NCBI GenBank assembly: GCA_964525555.1 | Contig: CAZGHN010000003.1 | Location: forward strand, 124,001-188,000 | Direction: 5' to 3' | DNA from: JAFGHJ01 sp964525555 | GTDB lineage: Bacteria > Hydrothermota > UBA3072 | Length of the DNA: 64,000 nucleotides | In this document: positions 7,199-15,824 of the stretch, in pieces | Layout: every line of letters starts with the position of its first letter | Position numbering within the stretch: position 1 is the first letter of the stretch | The notes under the pieces: generated by a model | Database searches by the model: none | What the model was told of the DNA's origin: nothing | What the model saw: the letters and a program-made list of their open reading frames with translations, nothing else | Made by a program: the position numbers and the translations under genes

Positions 7199-7226
7199 AA
7201 TATAATGCAAATTGTACTGTTGTCAA
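7199..7226 (-). promoter_or_regulatory. Promoter P3 of leader ORF-porin-amt2-PII copy 3
   Basis: TTGACA (7221-7226), a 16-bp spacer and TATATT (7199-7204) on the minus strand, again preceded by CCCC. Confidence 0.75.
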
Positions 7227-7560
7227 GGGGTAATTTTAATTTCTTTTATTTTTAAGATAAATTTTTAAAATGAAATAAAATTCGTTTTGATGAACGGGTT
7301 ATGCCGCTAGCTAACCAATTATTTTTTGGTGTTGGTCTAGCTGGATATTTAAGTTCTGGGTGTCTATTTAAATATTTGCTTTTTGCTGGAGGGTTCTTTT
7401 GTGTGTTGGGTGTTGATATGTTGGATTTCTAAGTTTTTTTTATTTTTGTTGCACAGAGGCCAAAGTAGACGTAAAAAAATTTTGTTTTTTGTATTTGTTC
7501 AATTTTTATTTTTTTGCGAAAATCTTAAGAGTATTTTTGTTTTGTGTCTTAGTGTCTAAG
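7227..7560. other. Non-coding gap
   Basis: T-rich sequence between PII copy 4 and P3. It contains word-type repeats (tttgtgtcttagtgtctaag at the right end) and no ORF with an SD. No clear terminator hairpin was found after PII copy 4. Confidence 0.5.
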
Positions 7561-7902
7561 TTACCCTAGTGCTATATCTCCGCGTTCGCCTGTTCGTATC
7601 CTTATGCACTGTGAGAGTTCGATTACGAAAATCTTGCCATCTCCTATACGTCCGGTTTGGGCTCCTTTAATTATTGCTTTGACTGTTGGCTCAACCAATT
7701 CATCTTGTACTGCTATTTCTACCTGTAGTTTTTTTCGCAGATTCACTTCATCAATATTACCGAGATAATCTTCGGAATACCCTTTTTGACGACCGCTTCC
7801 AACAGCATTTACTACGGTCATTTTATAAACTTCGGCATCGTAAAGAGCTTTTTTAACGTCCGGTAATTTATGCGGTTGAATCAAAGCTACTATGAGTTTC
7901 AT
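7561..7902 (-). CDS. glnK: PII nitrogen regulatory protein (copy 4)
   Basis: A 113-residue PII protein with IGDGKIFVIE and CIRIRTGERGDIA in the nucleotide-binding loops. The T-loop is GYSEDYLGNIDEVN, with Asp at position 51 and Leu replacing the usual Arg after Tyr46, so it is the most altered T-loop of the set. It lies 89 bases after the glutamate synthase gene and is preceded by a hairpin. Its partner may be the glutamate synthase itself, since no Amt gene is adjacent. SD is GGAGG. Confidence 0.95.
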   Translation of the reverse strand: MKLIVALIQPHKLPDVKKALYDAEVYKMTVVNAVGSGRQKGYSEDYLGNIDEVNLRKKLQVEIAVQDELVEPTVKAIIKGAQTGRIGDGKIFVIELSQCIRIRTGERGDIALG

Positions 7903-7928
7903 TTTTTGCCTCCGTTTTTTAAGATGGG

Positions 7929-7962
7929 GAGTAGGGGATACTCATGATTGAATATGCCCTAC
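7929..7962 (-). promoter_or_regulatory. Hairpin upstream of PII copy 4
   Basis: GAGTAGGGGATA (7929-7940) pairs with TATGCCCTACCC (7951-7962) with one mismatch and one wobble. It shares the CCTACTCCCCAT stretch with the loops of the hairpins before PII copies 1 and 3, although the pairing is different. Confidence 0.45.
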
Positions 7963-7991
7963 CCGCCACCATTAAAATAGCAAACCAGTTA

Positions 7992-9632
7992 CTAAGATGC
8001 TAAGATTTCCTTTGCTTTTTCATCCGCAATATCAGTCATGAAAGGTACTCCTGTTTCCTTTTCTGTTTCTCTGTTAGCGCAGAAAATGTCGTCACGAGAA
8101 ATACCTTTTATACTGAATTTGCGTACTCCTGCCAGGAGCTGTTGTAATCCTGCTGCGAGCTTGTCCGAAAGTGTCCATACTGCTATTGCTCCGTATGGGA
8201 TATTTTTCATTTCATCTTTTCCTACTTTCTTTTCGAGGTCATAATACCCTGCAAATATTTCGTCAGCTTTTTCTCCGAAGATAGAGACGGTGTTTGGGAG
8301 TTTATCCCAGTTTCCGTTTAATTGCTCCTTTTTGCTCGGATTTATGACTCCTTCGATATTCGAGCCCAGATATCCTGGTATCATCAGGGATCTCCCCATG
8401 CATATGAGTTTTACATACGGGTTTCCCAGTGCTAGAGCTTTAAAGATTTGGTCTTCTTTTGCGATTCCGCCTGCGAAAGCCATATCTACGACTTTTTTAC
8501 CTTTTCCTGCAAGTATTGTGGCGTATTCATAAGCTTTTGAGTGAAGGAATATCGAGGGTACTCCCCAGCTTTCCATCATATTCCAGGGACTCATTCCCGT
8601 GCCGCCCCCTGACCCGTCTATTGTTAACAGGTCAAGTTCGGCATCCGTTGCATATTTTATAGACATTGATAATGCTTCCATTCCGTATGAACCTGTTTTT
8701 AATGATATACGTTTGTAACCCAGTTTGCGAAGATATTCTACTGCTTTCATGAAATCTTCTTTTACTTCGTAAACAGAAGCTTTATCCGTATAACCCAATC
8801 TGCTGTGTCTTGCGATCGATTTTATTGCACCGTGCTTGAAGGCTTCTTGTACTTCAGGTTTGGAAGGATCGGGGTCGACGATATATCCCCGTTTTTGGAG
8901 AAACAAAGCGTAGTCCAGGCTGTTTACCTGTATTTCTCCTCCGATTACCTTCGCGCCCTGTCCCCATTTAAGTTCAATTATCGCTTTATCGCCGTATTTT
9001 TCTATCAGAAACTCTGCGACTCCGTTACGAGTATCTTCAACATTCATCTGCACAATAATTGCGCCATATTTGTCGAAGTATCTCAAATATGTGTCTATTC
9101 TTCTTTCAAGTTCCGGAGCCTTCTTGATTTTGCCATTTTCGATAACGGCTTCTCTATCAACACCTACAACGTTTTCCCCGACAACGATTGGAAATCCAAC
9201 CAATGCAGCTCCGATAGCGAAAGAGTCCCAGTATTTTGCTGCAATAAATGTAGAACCGAGTGCACCTGTCATTATTGGTACTCTCGCTTTTGTTTTAACT
9301 TTTGCTCCGAACTCGGTCTCCAGACTAACATTGGGGAACACACAGTCGTCGGCGTTGTTAGAAATACCACCGGATAAGTTATTTGCACCGTATAAGTAAC
9401 CCTGTATCCTTAAAGAGTTATAGGATACACCTATCGGACAGGTATTGGCACTGCCTGCTGTAATATTGCTATAGTCACGAGGATAAAGCAATTTTCGACC
9501 TCTTAAGCTCGAAAGCCAGGTTTCACATTTTCCTTTGCAATCTGACCGACACAACGTACACAATCCCGATTCCGCGGGATTACCTCTGTTTGCTGTCCCT
9601 AGCGCATCATTTGCTTTTTGCCAGTTAAGCAT
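7992..9632 (-). CDS. gltB: Stand-alone FMN-binding glutamate synthase domain protein
   Basis: A 546-residue protein corresponding to the FMN/Fe-S central domain of glutamate synthase (Glu_synthase family), without the glutaminase domain or the C-terminal beta-helix. Glutamate synthases turn 2-oxoglutarate plus glutamine nitrogen into glutamate. Visible: a Cys cluster near the N-terminus (CTLCRSDCKGKC, CxxCx3Cx3C, likely Fe-S), the barrel segment TIDGSGGGTGMSPWN (FMN phosphate/substrate loop), and AFAGGIAKEDQIFKALALG. The start at 9632 is favoured because AAGGAGG lies 8 bases before it. The ATG at 9638 would leave only two. The source of ammonia and the electron donor are not encoded next to it. 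It is followed by PII copy 4 and driven by P4. Confidence 0.85.
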   Translation of the reverse strand: MLNWQKANDALGTANRGNPAESGLCTLCRSDCKGKCETWLSSLRGRKLLYPRDYSNITAGSANTCPIGVSYNSLRIQGYLYGANNLSGGISNNADDCVFPNVSLETEFGAKVKTKARVPIMTGALGSTFIAAKYWDSFAIGAALVGFPIVVGENVVGVDREAVIENGKIKKAPELERRIDTYLRYFDKYGAIIVQMNVEDTRNGVAEFLIEKYGDKAIIELKWGQGAKVIGGEIQVNSLDYALFLQKRGYIVDPDPSKPEVQEAFKHGAIKSIARHSRLGYTDKASVYEVKEDFMKAVEYLRKLGYKRISLKTGSYGMEALSMSIKYATDAELDLLTIDGSGGGTGMSPWNMMESWGVPSIFLHSKAYEYATILAGKGKKVVDMAFAGGIAKEDQIFKALALGNPYVKLICMGRSLMIPGYLGSNIEGVINPSKKEQLNGNWDKLPNTVSIFGEKADEIFAGYYDLEKKVGKDEMKNIPYGAIAVWTLSDKLAAGLQQLLAGVRKFSIKGISRDDIFCANRETEKETGVPFMTDIADEKAKEILAS

Positions 9633-9666
9633 ATTCATCTCCTCCTTTTGTTATAGTTTCTGCCTT

Positions 9667-9719
9667 ATGCACTTTTTTTTGAAAAAATATTCATTTTTTT
9701 TGAATATTTATCAGTGCAA
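9667..9719 (-). promoter_or_regulatory. Candidate operator downstream of P4
   Basis: ATATTCAAAAAAAATGAATAT forms a palindrome (about 9683-9706), nested inside a second inverted pair, TGCACT and AGTGCA. It shares the GAATA core and position with the operators of P1-P3 but is arranged as an inverted rather than a direct repeat. Confidence 0.45.
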
Positions 9720-9729
9720 CTCCGGAGAT

Positions 9730-9757
9730 ATTATATTGTTTTTCACTAAATTGTCAA
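9730..9757 (-). promoter_or_regulatory. Promoter P4 of gltB-PII copy 4
   Basis: TTGACA (9752-9757), a 16-bp spacer and a perfect TATAAT (9730-9735) on the minus strand. The strongest promoter of the island by consensus. Confidence 0.8.
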
Positions 9758-10000
9758 GGTTCTATTTTGCGTTTAATCTCTTTTGTTTTTTGCATGGTAT
9801 TTCAATGTTTGAAATGAAATTCATTCAAATTGAATATGGAAATTTTTTATTCTGGTTATTGGCTGAGTAACTTAATTTGCGGGATGGGGTAGGCTGTATG
9901 TCTGAATTAGTAAACCGAAAGAAGTAAAAATTTATTTTCTGATAGATAAAACTTTAATTCTAAAATATAAATCTAAAACTTAATAACTGATATTTAAGGC

Positions 10001-11404
10001 CTAGGTTTTCTCCGTTGTCAAAAGGCTTACTAATATAACTGCGAGTGTAGCCAGGACGAAGGATGCGATCCTTACGGTGATGAAATTGTTAAGTGTTTTT
10101 ACGTTTGCCCATATTATTGTGCTTAAGGCACCAGTTAACATTCCCGCCATAACTCCGTATTTTGTAGTTTTCTTCCATTTTAACGAGAAGAGAAGCGCGG
10201 GACCGAAAGAAGCTCCCAGTCCGCTCCAGGCGTAGGAAACCATTGAGTATATTAGTTTTTGTGATTTAACTGCAAGAGTAAATGCTGATAGTCCAACTAA
10301 TAAAGTTATTATACGCGATGCCATGAGTTGTGTCTTTTCAGAGATTTTCCTTCTAAATATGTTATGATAGATATCTTCGGATAGAGCAGAAGAGGCAACA
10401 AGCAGTTGGGAGTCGGCTGTTGACATCATAGCTGCTATTGCGCCTGAAATTAGAATTCCTGCAAGCCAGAGAGGAAGCAGTGTGGTTGCAAGGAGTGGCA
10501 TAAGATATTCGGAGTCGGATAATGTTTTAATGTTTACAAGGCCTCTTCCGGCAACTCCGATAAGAAATGCTCCAAAGAAAGCAGGTATGCTCCATGCAAT
10601 TGCGATGTTCCTGCTTATACGTATCTTTTCAGGATCTTTTATTGACATATATCTTACGATGGTGTGGGGTTGACCGAAGTATCCAAGTCCCCAGCTTAGG
10701 CCTCCTATTACTCCTGCTATGGCGGGCCAGCCTTTAAGATTTCCTACAAGGGAAGAGAGGGTGAAATCTATATTGCATCCGCCTTTTAAAATGGCTATGA
10801 AGCCAACTATTGGAAGAGCAACAAGAGTTATAATCATCAATATTGCCTGCAAGAAATCTGTCCAGGCTACGGCAAAGAATCCTCCCAACAAAGTATAAAA
10901 AATTATAACTAATGCCCCTATTGCCATGCCTGTTAAATGAGGTAAACCAAAAGTGGTATGAAGGGTTTTTCCGGCTCCGTTGAACTGTGCAGATACGTAT
11001 AATGAATAGAAAAATATAATGATGAATGTTGCTATAATTTCGATTATTTTATTTTCCATTCCAAAATTTCTTGAGAAAAATTCAGGCAAGGTAAGAGCAT
11101 TATGTTGTTCTGTTTTTACCCGCAAGTCTTTTGCAATTATAAACCATGCTGCGATAATTCCACCTATACATCCAATGGCAGTCCAAATTTCGATGAGTCC
11201 TGCAGTAAAAACCATAGCAGGTAAACCTAAAAGTAGCCAGGCTGATTCTCCTGATGCCCTTTCGGAAAAAGCTGTAACTACGGGATTTAGTTTTCTGCCC
11301 GCTATTATGAAGTCTTCCTGTGTTTTTGTAAGACGGTAAGTCCAGATACCTATTCCTAGGATAATAGCAAGATAAATAAAAAAACCTATTAAAACCGGAT
11401 CCAT
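10001..11404 (-). CDS. putP: Sodium:solute symporter, PutP-like
   Basis: A 467-residue inner-membrane protein with about 12-13 hydrophobic segments, of the SSS family. The segment FIIAGRKLNPVVTAFSERAS followed by GESAWLLLGLPAMVF matches the substrate and Na+ region of Na+/proline symporters. GGFFAVAWTDFLQAILM and WGLGYFGQPHTIVRYM are further SSS signatures. A proline-type substrate fits the nitrogen-gene neighbourhood but is inferred from similarity only. AGGAGG SD and its own promoter at 11427-11454. Confidence 0.85.
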   Translation of the reverse strand: MDPVLIGFFIYLAIILGIGIWTYRLTKTQEDFIIAGRKLNPVVTAFSERASGESAWLLLGLPAMVFTAGLIEIWTAIGCIGGIIAAWFIIAKDLRVKTEQHNALTLPEFFSRNFGMENKIIEIIATFIIIFFYSLYVSAQFNGAGKTLHTTFGLPHLTGMAIGALVIIFYTLLGGFFAVAWTDFLQAILMIITLVALPIVGFIAILKGGCNIDFTLSSLVGNLKGWPAIAGVIGGLSWGLGYFGQPHTIVRYMSIKDPEKIRISRNIAIAWSIPAFFGAFLIGVAGRGLVNIKTLSDSEYLMPLLATTLLPLWLAGILISGAIAAMMSTADSQLLVASSALSEDIYHNIFRRKISEKTQLMASRIITLLVGLSAFTLAVKSQKLIYSMVSYAWSGLGASFGPALLFSLKWKKTTKYGVMAGMLTGALSTIIWANVKTLNNFITVRIASFVLATLAVILVSLLTTEKT

Positions 11405-11426
11405 TAATACCTCCTTAATTTTTAAA

Positions 11427-11454
11427 ATAATAGCTTAGAGAAATTCGGTGTCAA
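11427..11454 (-). promoter_or_regulatory. Promoter of the putP-like symporter
   Basis: TTGACA (11449-11454), a 16-bp spacer and TATTAT (11427-11432) on the minus strand. No ATGAATAA operator follows, so it is outside the regulon of P1-P4. Confidence 0.65.
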
Positions 11455-11493
11455 GGGTTTTTTAGTTCAAGGCCAATCCGGAAAAATTTATTT

Positions 11494-11600
11494 AACCACT
11501 AAACACTCGAAAAACACTAAAATTTCTTTGTGCTATTTAAAACAAATTTAATCAGAGTGGTGGGGTTTCGTGTATTTAGTTTATTTCGTGGTTTACATAT
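11494..11600. repeat. CTTTGTG/TTCGTGG word-repeat block
   Basis: Between the divergent symporter and tldD promoters lies a degenerate block with words such as ccactaaacac, ctttgtgc, tttcgtg and ttcgtgg. Similar blocks occur at 684-804, 19380-19410 and 58713-58768. Confidence 0.45.
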
Positions 11601-11612
11601 TGTTTTTTGTTA

Positions 11613-11640
11613 TTGACATTTATAGTCACTTATATATTTT
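11613..11640 (+). promoter_or_regulatory. Promoter of tldD-tldE
   Basis: TTGACA (11613-11618), a 16-bp spacer and TATTTT (11635-11640), about 18 bases before the tldD ATG. Confidence 0.6.
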
Positions 11641-11658
11641 TTAAAGGAAGGGGATTTT

Positions 11659-13026
11659 ATGTTCGATGATTTAAAAACTATTATCTCAAAAGTTGATGCA
11701 GATTATGCGGATATTCGCTATGAAATAAAAAAAGAAATTCAAATAGTCTTTAACGGAAAAGAATTGACCACGGTAACTTCTAATTCCACTGATGGTTATG
11801 TGTTGAGAGTTTTAAAAAATGGTGGTTTTTCGTCGGTTTCATTTACCAAAAAGAAAGATGCCGATAATGCAATCCGAAGCGCAACCCGAAATGCTTTACT
11901 GATTTCTAAGAATATTAAGGAACCTGTAATATTTGCTAAGGCGGAAGTTGTAAAGGACACATTTATACCTGAACTTAATGAAGACCCACGAGAAATAACA
12001 CTTTCCGAAAAACTTGAATTGCTTAAAAGTTATAACGCCTTTCCTTTGAAATATAAAAGTATTGTTACTACTAATATGTTATACAGTGAAGTAATAAGAG
12101 AGAAATATTTTATTAGTACGGAAGGAAGTGAAATTAGAGAAGATTTAGGTACAAATGGGATAAGAGGTCTTATTACCTCGAGTGATGGTAATATATTTCA
12201 AAATGTTAGAGTGGGATTTGGCGGTAGTAACGGATTTAGCTCGGTACGGAACCAAGAAGAAGAATTCGAGAAGCAAACTTCGTTGGTAATTAAACTTTTG
12301 AAGGCGAAACCCGTTGAAGGAGGAGTCTATAATGTTATTCTGAATCCCGACCTTGCTGGAGTTTTTACACATGAGGCATTTGGGCATTTTTCAGAGGCTG
12401 ACTTAATCGAAGATAACCCATCTATGAGAGAAAGAATGAAAATAGGGGCAAAATTGGGGAATGAAATAGTTAATATTACTGATGATCCTACAATACCTAA
12501 TCAATTGGGATTTTACAAGTATGACGATGAAGGAGTCAAAACAAGACCTACCCAGCTCATGAAAGACGGAGTTCTTGTTGGAAGATTACATTCAAGAAGA
12601 ACCGCTTCAGCATTTGATGAGCCTCTTAGCGGGCACTGTGTTGCTGAAGATTACCGATACGCTCCCATAATTAGAATGGGTAACATTTATATTGAACCGG
12701 CTTCTAAAAACTTTAATGAGCTTATTTCCGAACTGGGAGAAGGTTTATATATCCTTGATGTAAAAGGAGGGGAGACGAGCGGAGAAAATTTTACATTTGG
12801 GGCACAATATGGTTATCTAGTGAAGAATGGAAAACTGGGGAAAATGATTCGGGATATTAATATTTCTGGCGACTTGTATCGTACACTTGAAAATATATCT
12901 GAAGTTGGTGATGATCTAAAGCTTCATGAATTTGGAGGAGGATGCGGAAAAGGGCAGATTAATATTCGCTCAAACCATGGCGCGCCGCATATATTAATAA
13001 ATAATGTTGTAATTGGTGGAAAATAA
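11659..13026 (+). CDS. tldD: Metalloprotease subunit TldD
   Basis: A 455-residue TldD/PmbA-family protein (peptidase U62), the zinc-bearing subunit of the TldD-TldE heterodimer that trims unfolded or modified peptides. The catalytic signature HEAFGHFSEAD (an HExxxH site) is present in mid-protein, and the C-terminal glycine-rich strand region (HEFGGGCGKGQ) is typical. SD is AAGGAAGGGG. It overlaps the partner gene by one base (TAATG), a translationally coupled pair. Confidence 0.93.
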   Translation: MFDDLKTIISKVDADYADIRYEIKKEIQIVFNGKELTTVTSNSTDGYVLRVLKNGGFSSVSFTKKKDADNAIRSATRNALLISKNIKEPVIFAKAEVVKDTFIPELNEDPREITLSEKLELLKSYNAFPLKYKSIVTTNMLYSEVIREKYFISTEGSEIREDLGTNGIRGLITSSDGNIFQNVRVGFGGSNGFSSVRNQEEEFEKQTSLVIKLLKAKPVEGGVYNVILNPDLAGVFTHEAFGHFSEADLIEDNPSMRERMKIGAKLGNEIVNITDDPTIPNQLGFYKYDDEGVKTRPTQLMKDGVLVGRLHSRRTASAFDEPLSGHCVAEDYRYAPIIRMGNIYIEPASKNFNELISELGEGLYILDVKGGETSGENFTFGAQYGYLVKNGKLGKMIRDINISGDLYRTLENISEVGDDLKLHEFGGGCGKGQINIRSNHGAPHILINNVVIGGK

Positions 13027-14330
13027 TGGATGAAATGTTGAAAGTAGCTAGAGATAAAAGCGATAAAGCGGAATTGTTTTGTTTAGAGGAAAAGACCGAT
13101 TTAATAACATTTGAAAATTCAAGATTAAAGGACATAGATTCTAAAATACAATTCGGTATTAGTTGCAGAATACAAAAAGATGGAAAGATTGGATTTGCAT
13201 ATACCAAGAATTTATATAATGGAGACGAACTAATGAAAAATGCTTTGGATTCTCTTGCCGGAGGAGTACAAGCATCATTTGATTTTCCCCTTACCCAAAA
13301 ATTAACCGAACTTCAATCTTATGACCCGTCTATCGAGGATGTTTCTGCTAATGATTTGGTGGAAGAGGGGATAAGGATTAGCGATATCTTTTCTGCTCGA
13401 ACCAAGGGGCAGGTCAATTTATATGCCAGGATTATTAAGAGTAATTTAAGAATTATGAATAGTTTTAGTACCGATTTAAGAGCAAAATTTTCCAATTATT
13501 CACTCAGTTTAGAAATATTATATCCTGCTTCCCACTCAGTTATAGAGAGAACTTTAACCAGTAAAAAATTCAAAAAAGCCGGTGAAGAGTATTTGAATTA
13601 TATTTTAGATATGTACAATCGATCTTTAAAAGAAGCAAAGGTTAAAAAGGAAAGAATGAAAGTTTTGTTCTTGCCGGAGGTAATGTATGTTCTTATGTGG
13701 AGACTTTTGAGGAGTGCAAATGGTAGGAGTATTTATACTAAGGAGTCTCCTCTCTGCGGCAAGATAGGAGAGAAAATATTTGATGAAAAACTTACAATTT
13801 ATGACGATTCACTAAATGATAAGATGCCGAATGCCCGGGCATTCGATGACGAAGGTGTTTCCTGTCAATACCTTAAAGTAATCGAAAACGGAGTGTTAAA
13901 AAATTTCTATTATGACCTGTATTATGCAGAAAAAATGGGTGTAGAATCTACAGGACATGGATTTAAAGTCGCGATATGGGGCGGAGATACTGTTTCTATA
14001 AAACCTGTGCCTACGCTTGAACATCTTTATATAAAAACCGGTGATAGAACATTTGGCGAACTTATATCTTTGATTGATAGGGGGCTAATAATTGCGGGTG
14101 CTCTTGGTGCCCACAGCGGTAACATACCTAATGGTGATTTTTCTATAGGTGTTGCTCCGGGCTTGTATGTCGAAGACGGTAAAATTGTGGGTCATGTCAA
14201 AGATGCAATGGTTTCCGGTAATATTTATGACACAATGAAAAACGTTGTTGCGGTCGAAGACACATATCATCCAGCATATATGGGCACATTTCCAGCTATA
14301 TTATTTGACGATATTTCCGTAACCATATAA
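13026..14330 (+). CDS. pmbA: Metalloprotease subunit TldE/PmbA
   Basis: A 434-residue TldD/PmbA-family protein without the HExxxH motif, as expected for the non-catalytic TldE subunit. The N-terminal half has RLKDIDSKIQFGISCRIQKD and the C-terminal half GALGAHSGNIPNGDFSIGV, both family hallmarks. Its start overlaps the tldD stop. No small substrate peptide gene was seen nearby. Confidence 0.9.
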   Translation: MDEMLKVARDKSDKAELFCLEEKTDLITFENSRLKDIDSKIQFGISCRIQKDGKIGFAYTKNLYNGDELMKNALDSLAGGVQASFDFPLTQKLTELQSYDPSIEDVSANDLVEEGIRISDIFSARTKGQVNLYARIIKSNLRIMNSFSTDLRAKFSNYSLSLEILYPASHSVIERTLTSKKFKKAGEEYLNYILDMYNRSLKEAKVKKERMKVLFLPEVMYVLMWRLLRSANGRSIYTKESPLCGKIGEKIFDEKLTIYDDSLNDKMPNARAFDDEGVSCQYLKVIENGVLKNFYYDLYYAEKMGVESTGHGFKVAIWGGDTVSIKPVPTLEHLYIKTGDRTFGELISLIDRGLIIAGALGAHSGNIPNGDFSIGVAPGLYVEDGKIVGHVKDAMVSGNIYDTMKNVVAVEDTYHPAYMGTFPAILFDDISVTI

Positions 14331-14357
14331 AGTATTATAAAAAAGAAGGAGGTTTTA

Positions 14358-15683
14358 ATGGATTTTTTTAAGCTCAAAGAGCATAATACTTCAGTGAAAA
14401 CTGAAGGCATCGCAGGGGTTACAACATTTATGACTATGGCTTATATTATATTTTTCCAGCCTATGATTCTTTCTCAGGCTGGTATGGATTTCGGTGCGGT
14501 TATGATGGCAACTATTCTGTCTTCGGTAGTTGCGACACTTATTATGGGACTTTATGCCAATTATCCTATTGCTCTAGCTCCCGGGATCGGTGAGAATTTT
14601 GTTTTTGCTTTTACAATAGTAATCGCAATGGGCGTTGCATGGGAGAAGGCGCTGGGAATAGTTTTTATTTCCGGGCTTATATTCATAATTTTAACTCTAT
14701 TTAAAATAAGAGAATTAGTTGTTAATGCTGTACCTGATAGTCTTAAGAGGGCAATTGCAGTTGGTATTGGTATTTATATTGCTTTTATTGGACTGGAATG
14801 GGGTGGTTTAATTGCTAAAAGTCCGGCTACAGGTGTAACTCTCGCAAAATTAAATACTAATTACGTGGCTGTATTTTTGATCGGTTTACTTATAATGTGT
14901 TTCCTTACGGCCAGGAAGATTAAAGGTGCTCTTCTCTGGGGTATTTTATCTACCGCGATTATTGCGATTCCCTTTGGTGTCGTTAAGTTTCATGGAGTTT
15001 TTTCCCAGCCGCCTTCGATCGCACCGACTTTTTTTAAACTTGACATAATCGGTGCGCTACGTTTCGAATATATAATACCCATACTCGTTCTTTTCTTACT
15101 GGATTTCTTTGATACGATAGGTACTCTAATAGGTGTCAGTTCGCATGCCGGCCTGCTCGATAAAGACGGGAATTTGCCCAGAGCTGGAAGAGCCCTAATG
15201 GCTGATGCGGTCGGCACAGTTGCAGGAAGTTTTCTTGGTACATCAAATGTCACAAGCTTTATAGAAAGTGCAGCCGGAGTTAGCGAAGGAGGAAGAACAG
15301 GTCTTACTAGTGTCTTTACTGCAGGCTGTTTCATGGTAGCAATATTTTTTTATCCGATTGTTAAGGCGATAGGGGGTGGGTATGCGGTTGGTCAGGAACT
15401 CTTTCATCCAGTTACAGCACCCGCTCTTGTTATTGTAGGTTCTTTAATGATAAAAAGTATTGCAAAAATTAATTGGGATGATATTACCGAAACTATACCT
15501 GCTTATCTTACTTTTATAGGGATACCTCTAACTTATAGTATATCGGATGGAATGGCTTTTGGTTTTATTTCTTATCCAATTATGAAGGTTTTTAAAGGAA
15601 AACCAAAAGAGGTTCATCCTATAATGTGGATTTTGTTTGCTGTTTTTGTATTTAGATTTATTGCTAAAGCTATTTTAGATTGA
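14358..15683 (+). CDS. NCS2-family purine permease (AzgA/PbuG-like)
   Basis: A 441-residue inner-membrane transporter. The N-terminus (FKLKEHNTSVKTEGIAGVTT, then FMTMAYIIFFQP) and the motif APGIGENFVFAFT match the adenine/guanine/hypoxanthine branch of NCS2 transporters. ALMADAVGTVAGSFLGTSNV followed by TSFIESAAGVSEGGRTG is the conserved substrate-binding stretch. The strong GGAGG SD lies 27 bases after pmbA, so it is probably in the same operon. The exact base transported cannot be told. Confidence 0.9.
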   Translation: MDFFKLKEHNTSVKTEGIAGVTTFMTMAYIIFFQPMILSQAGMDFGAVMMATILSSVVATLIMGLYANYPIALAPGIGENFVFAFTIVIAMGVAWEKALGIVFISGLIFIILTLFKIRELVVNAVPDSLKRAIAVGIGIYIAFIGLEWGGLIAKSPATGVTLAKLNTNYVAVFLIGLLIMCFLTARKIKGALLWGILSTAIIAIPFGVVKFHGVFSQPPSIAPTFFKLDIIGALRFEYIIPILVLFLLDFFDTIGTLIGVSSHAGLLDKDGNLPRAGRALMADAVGTVAGSFLGTSNVTSFIESAAGVSEGGRTGLTSVFTAGCFMVAIFFYPIVKAIGGGYAVGQELFHPVTAPALVIVGSLMIKSIAKINWDDITETIPAYLTFIGIPLTYSISDGMAFGFISYPIMKVFKGKPKEVHPIMWILFAVFVFRFIAKAILD

Positions 15684-15824
15684 GGTCTTCGTACAAGATT
15701 TTGTGATCTTAAGACGCAGATAAAAAAGGTCATCGGGATATTTTTTTAGACTATCTAACGACCTAACGAACCAACTAAATTTAAAAACATTGACAAAGAT
15801 GTTCAAATATAATATTCTTGTCAA

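Noticed and set aside
8805..9377. A 190-codon plus-strand ORF
   Set aside because: It lies entirely antisense to the FMN glutamate synthase gene, has no SD and no recognisable protein features.
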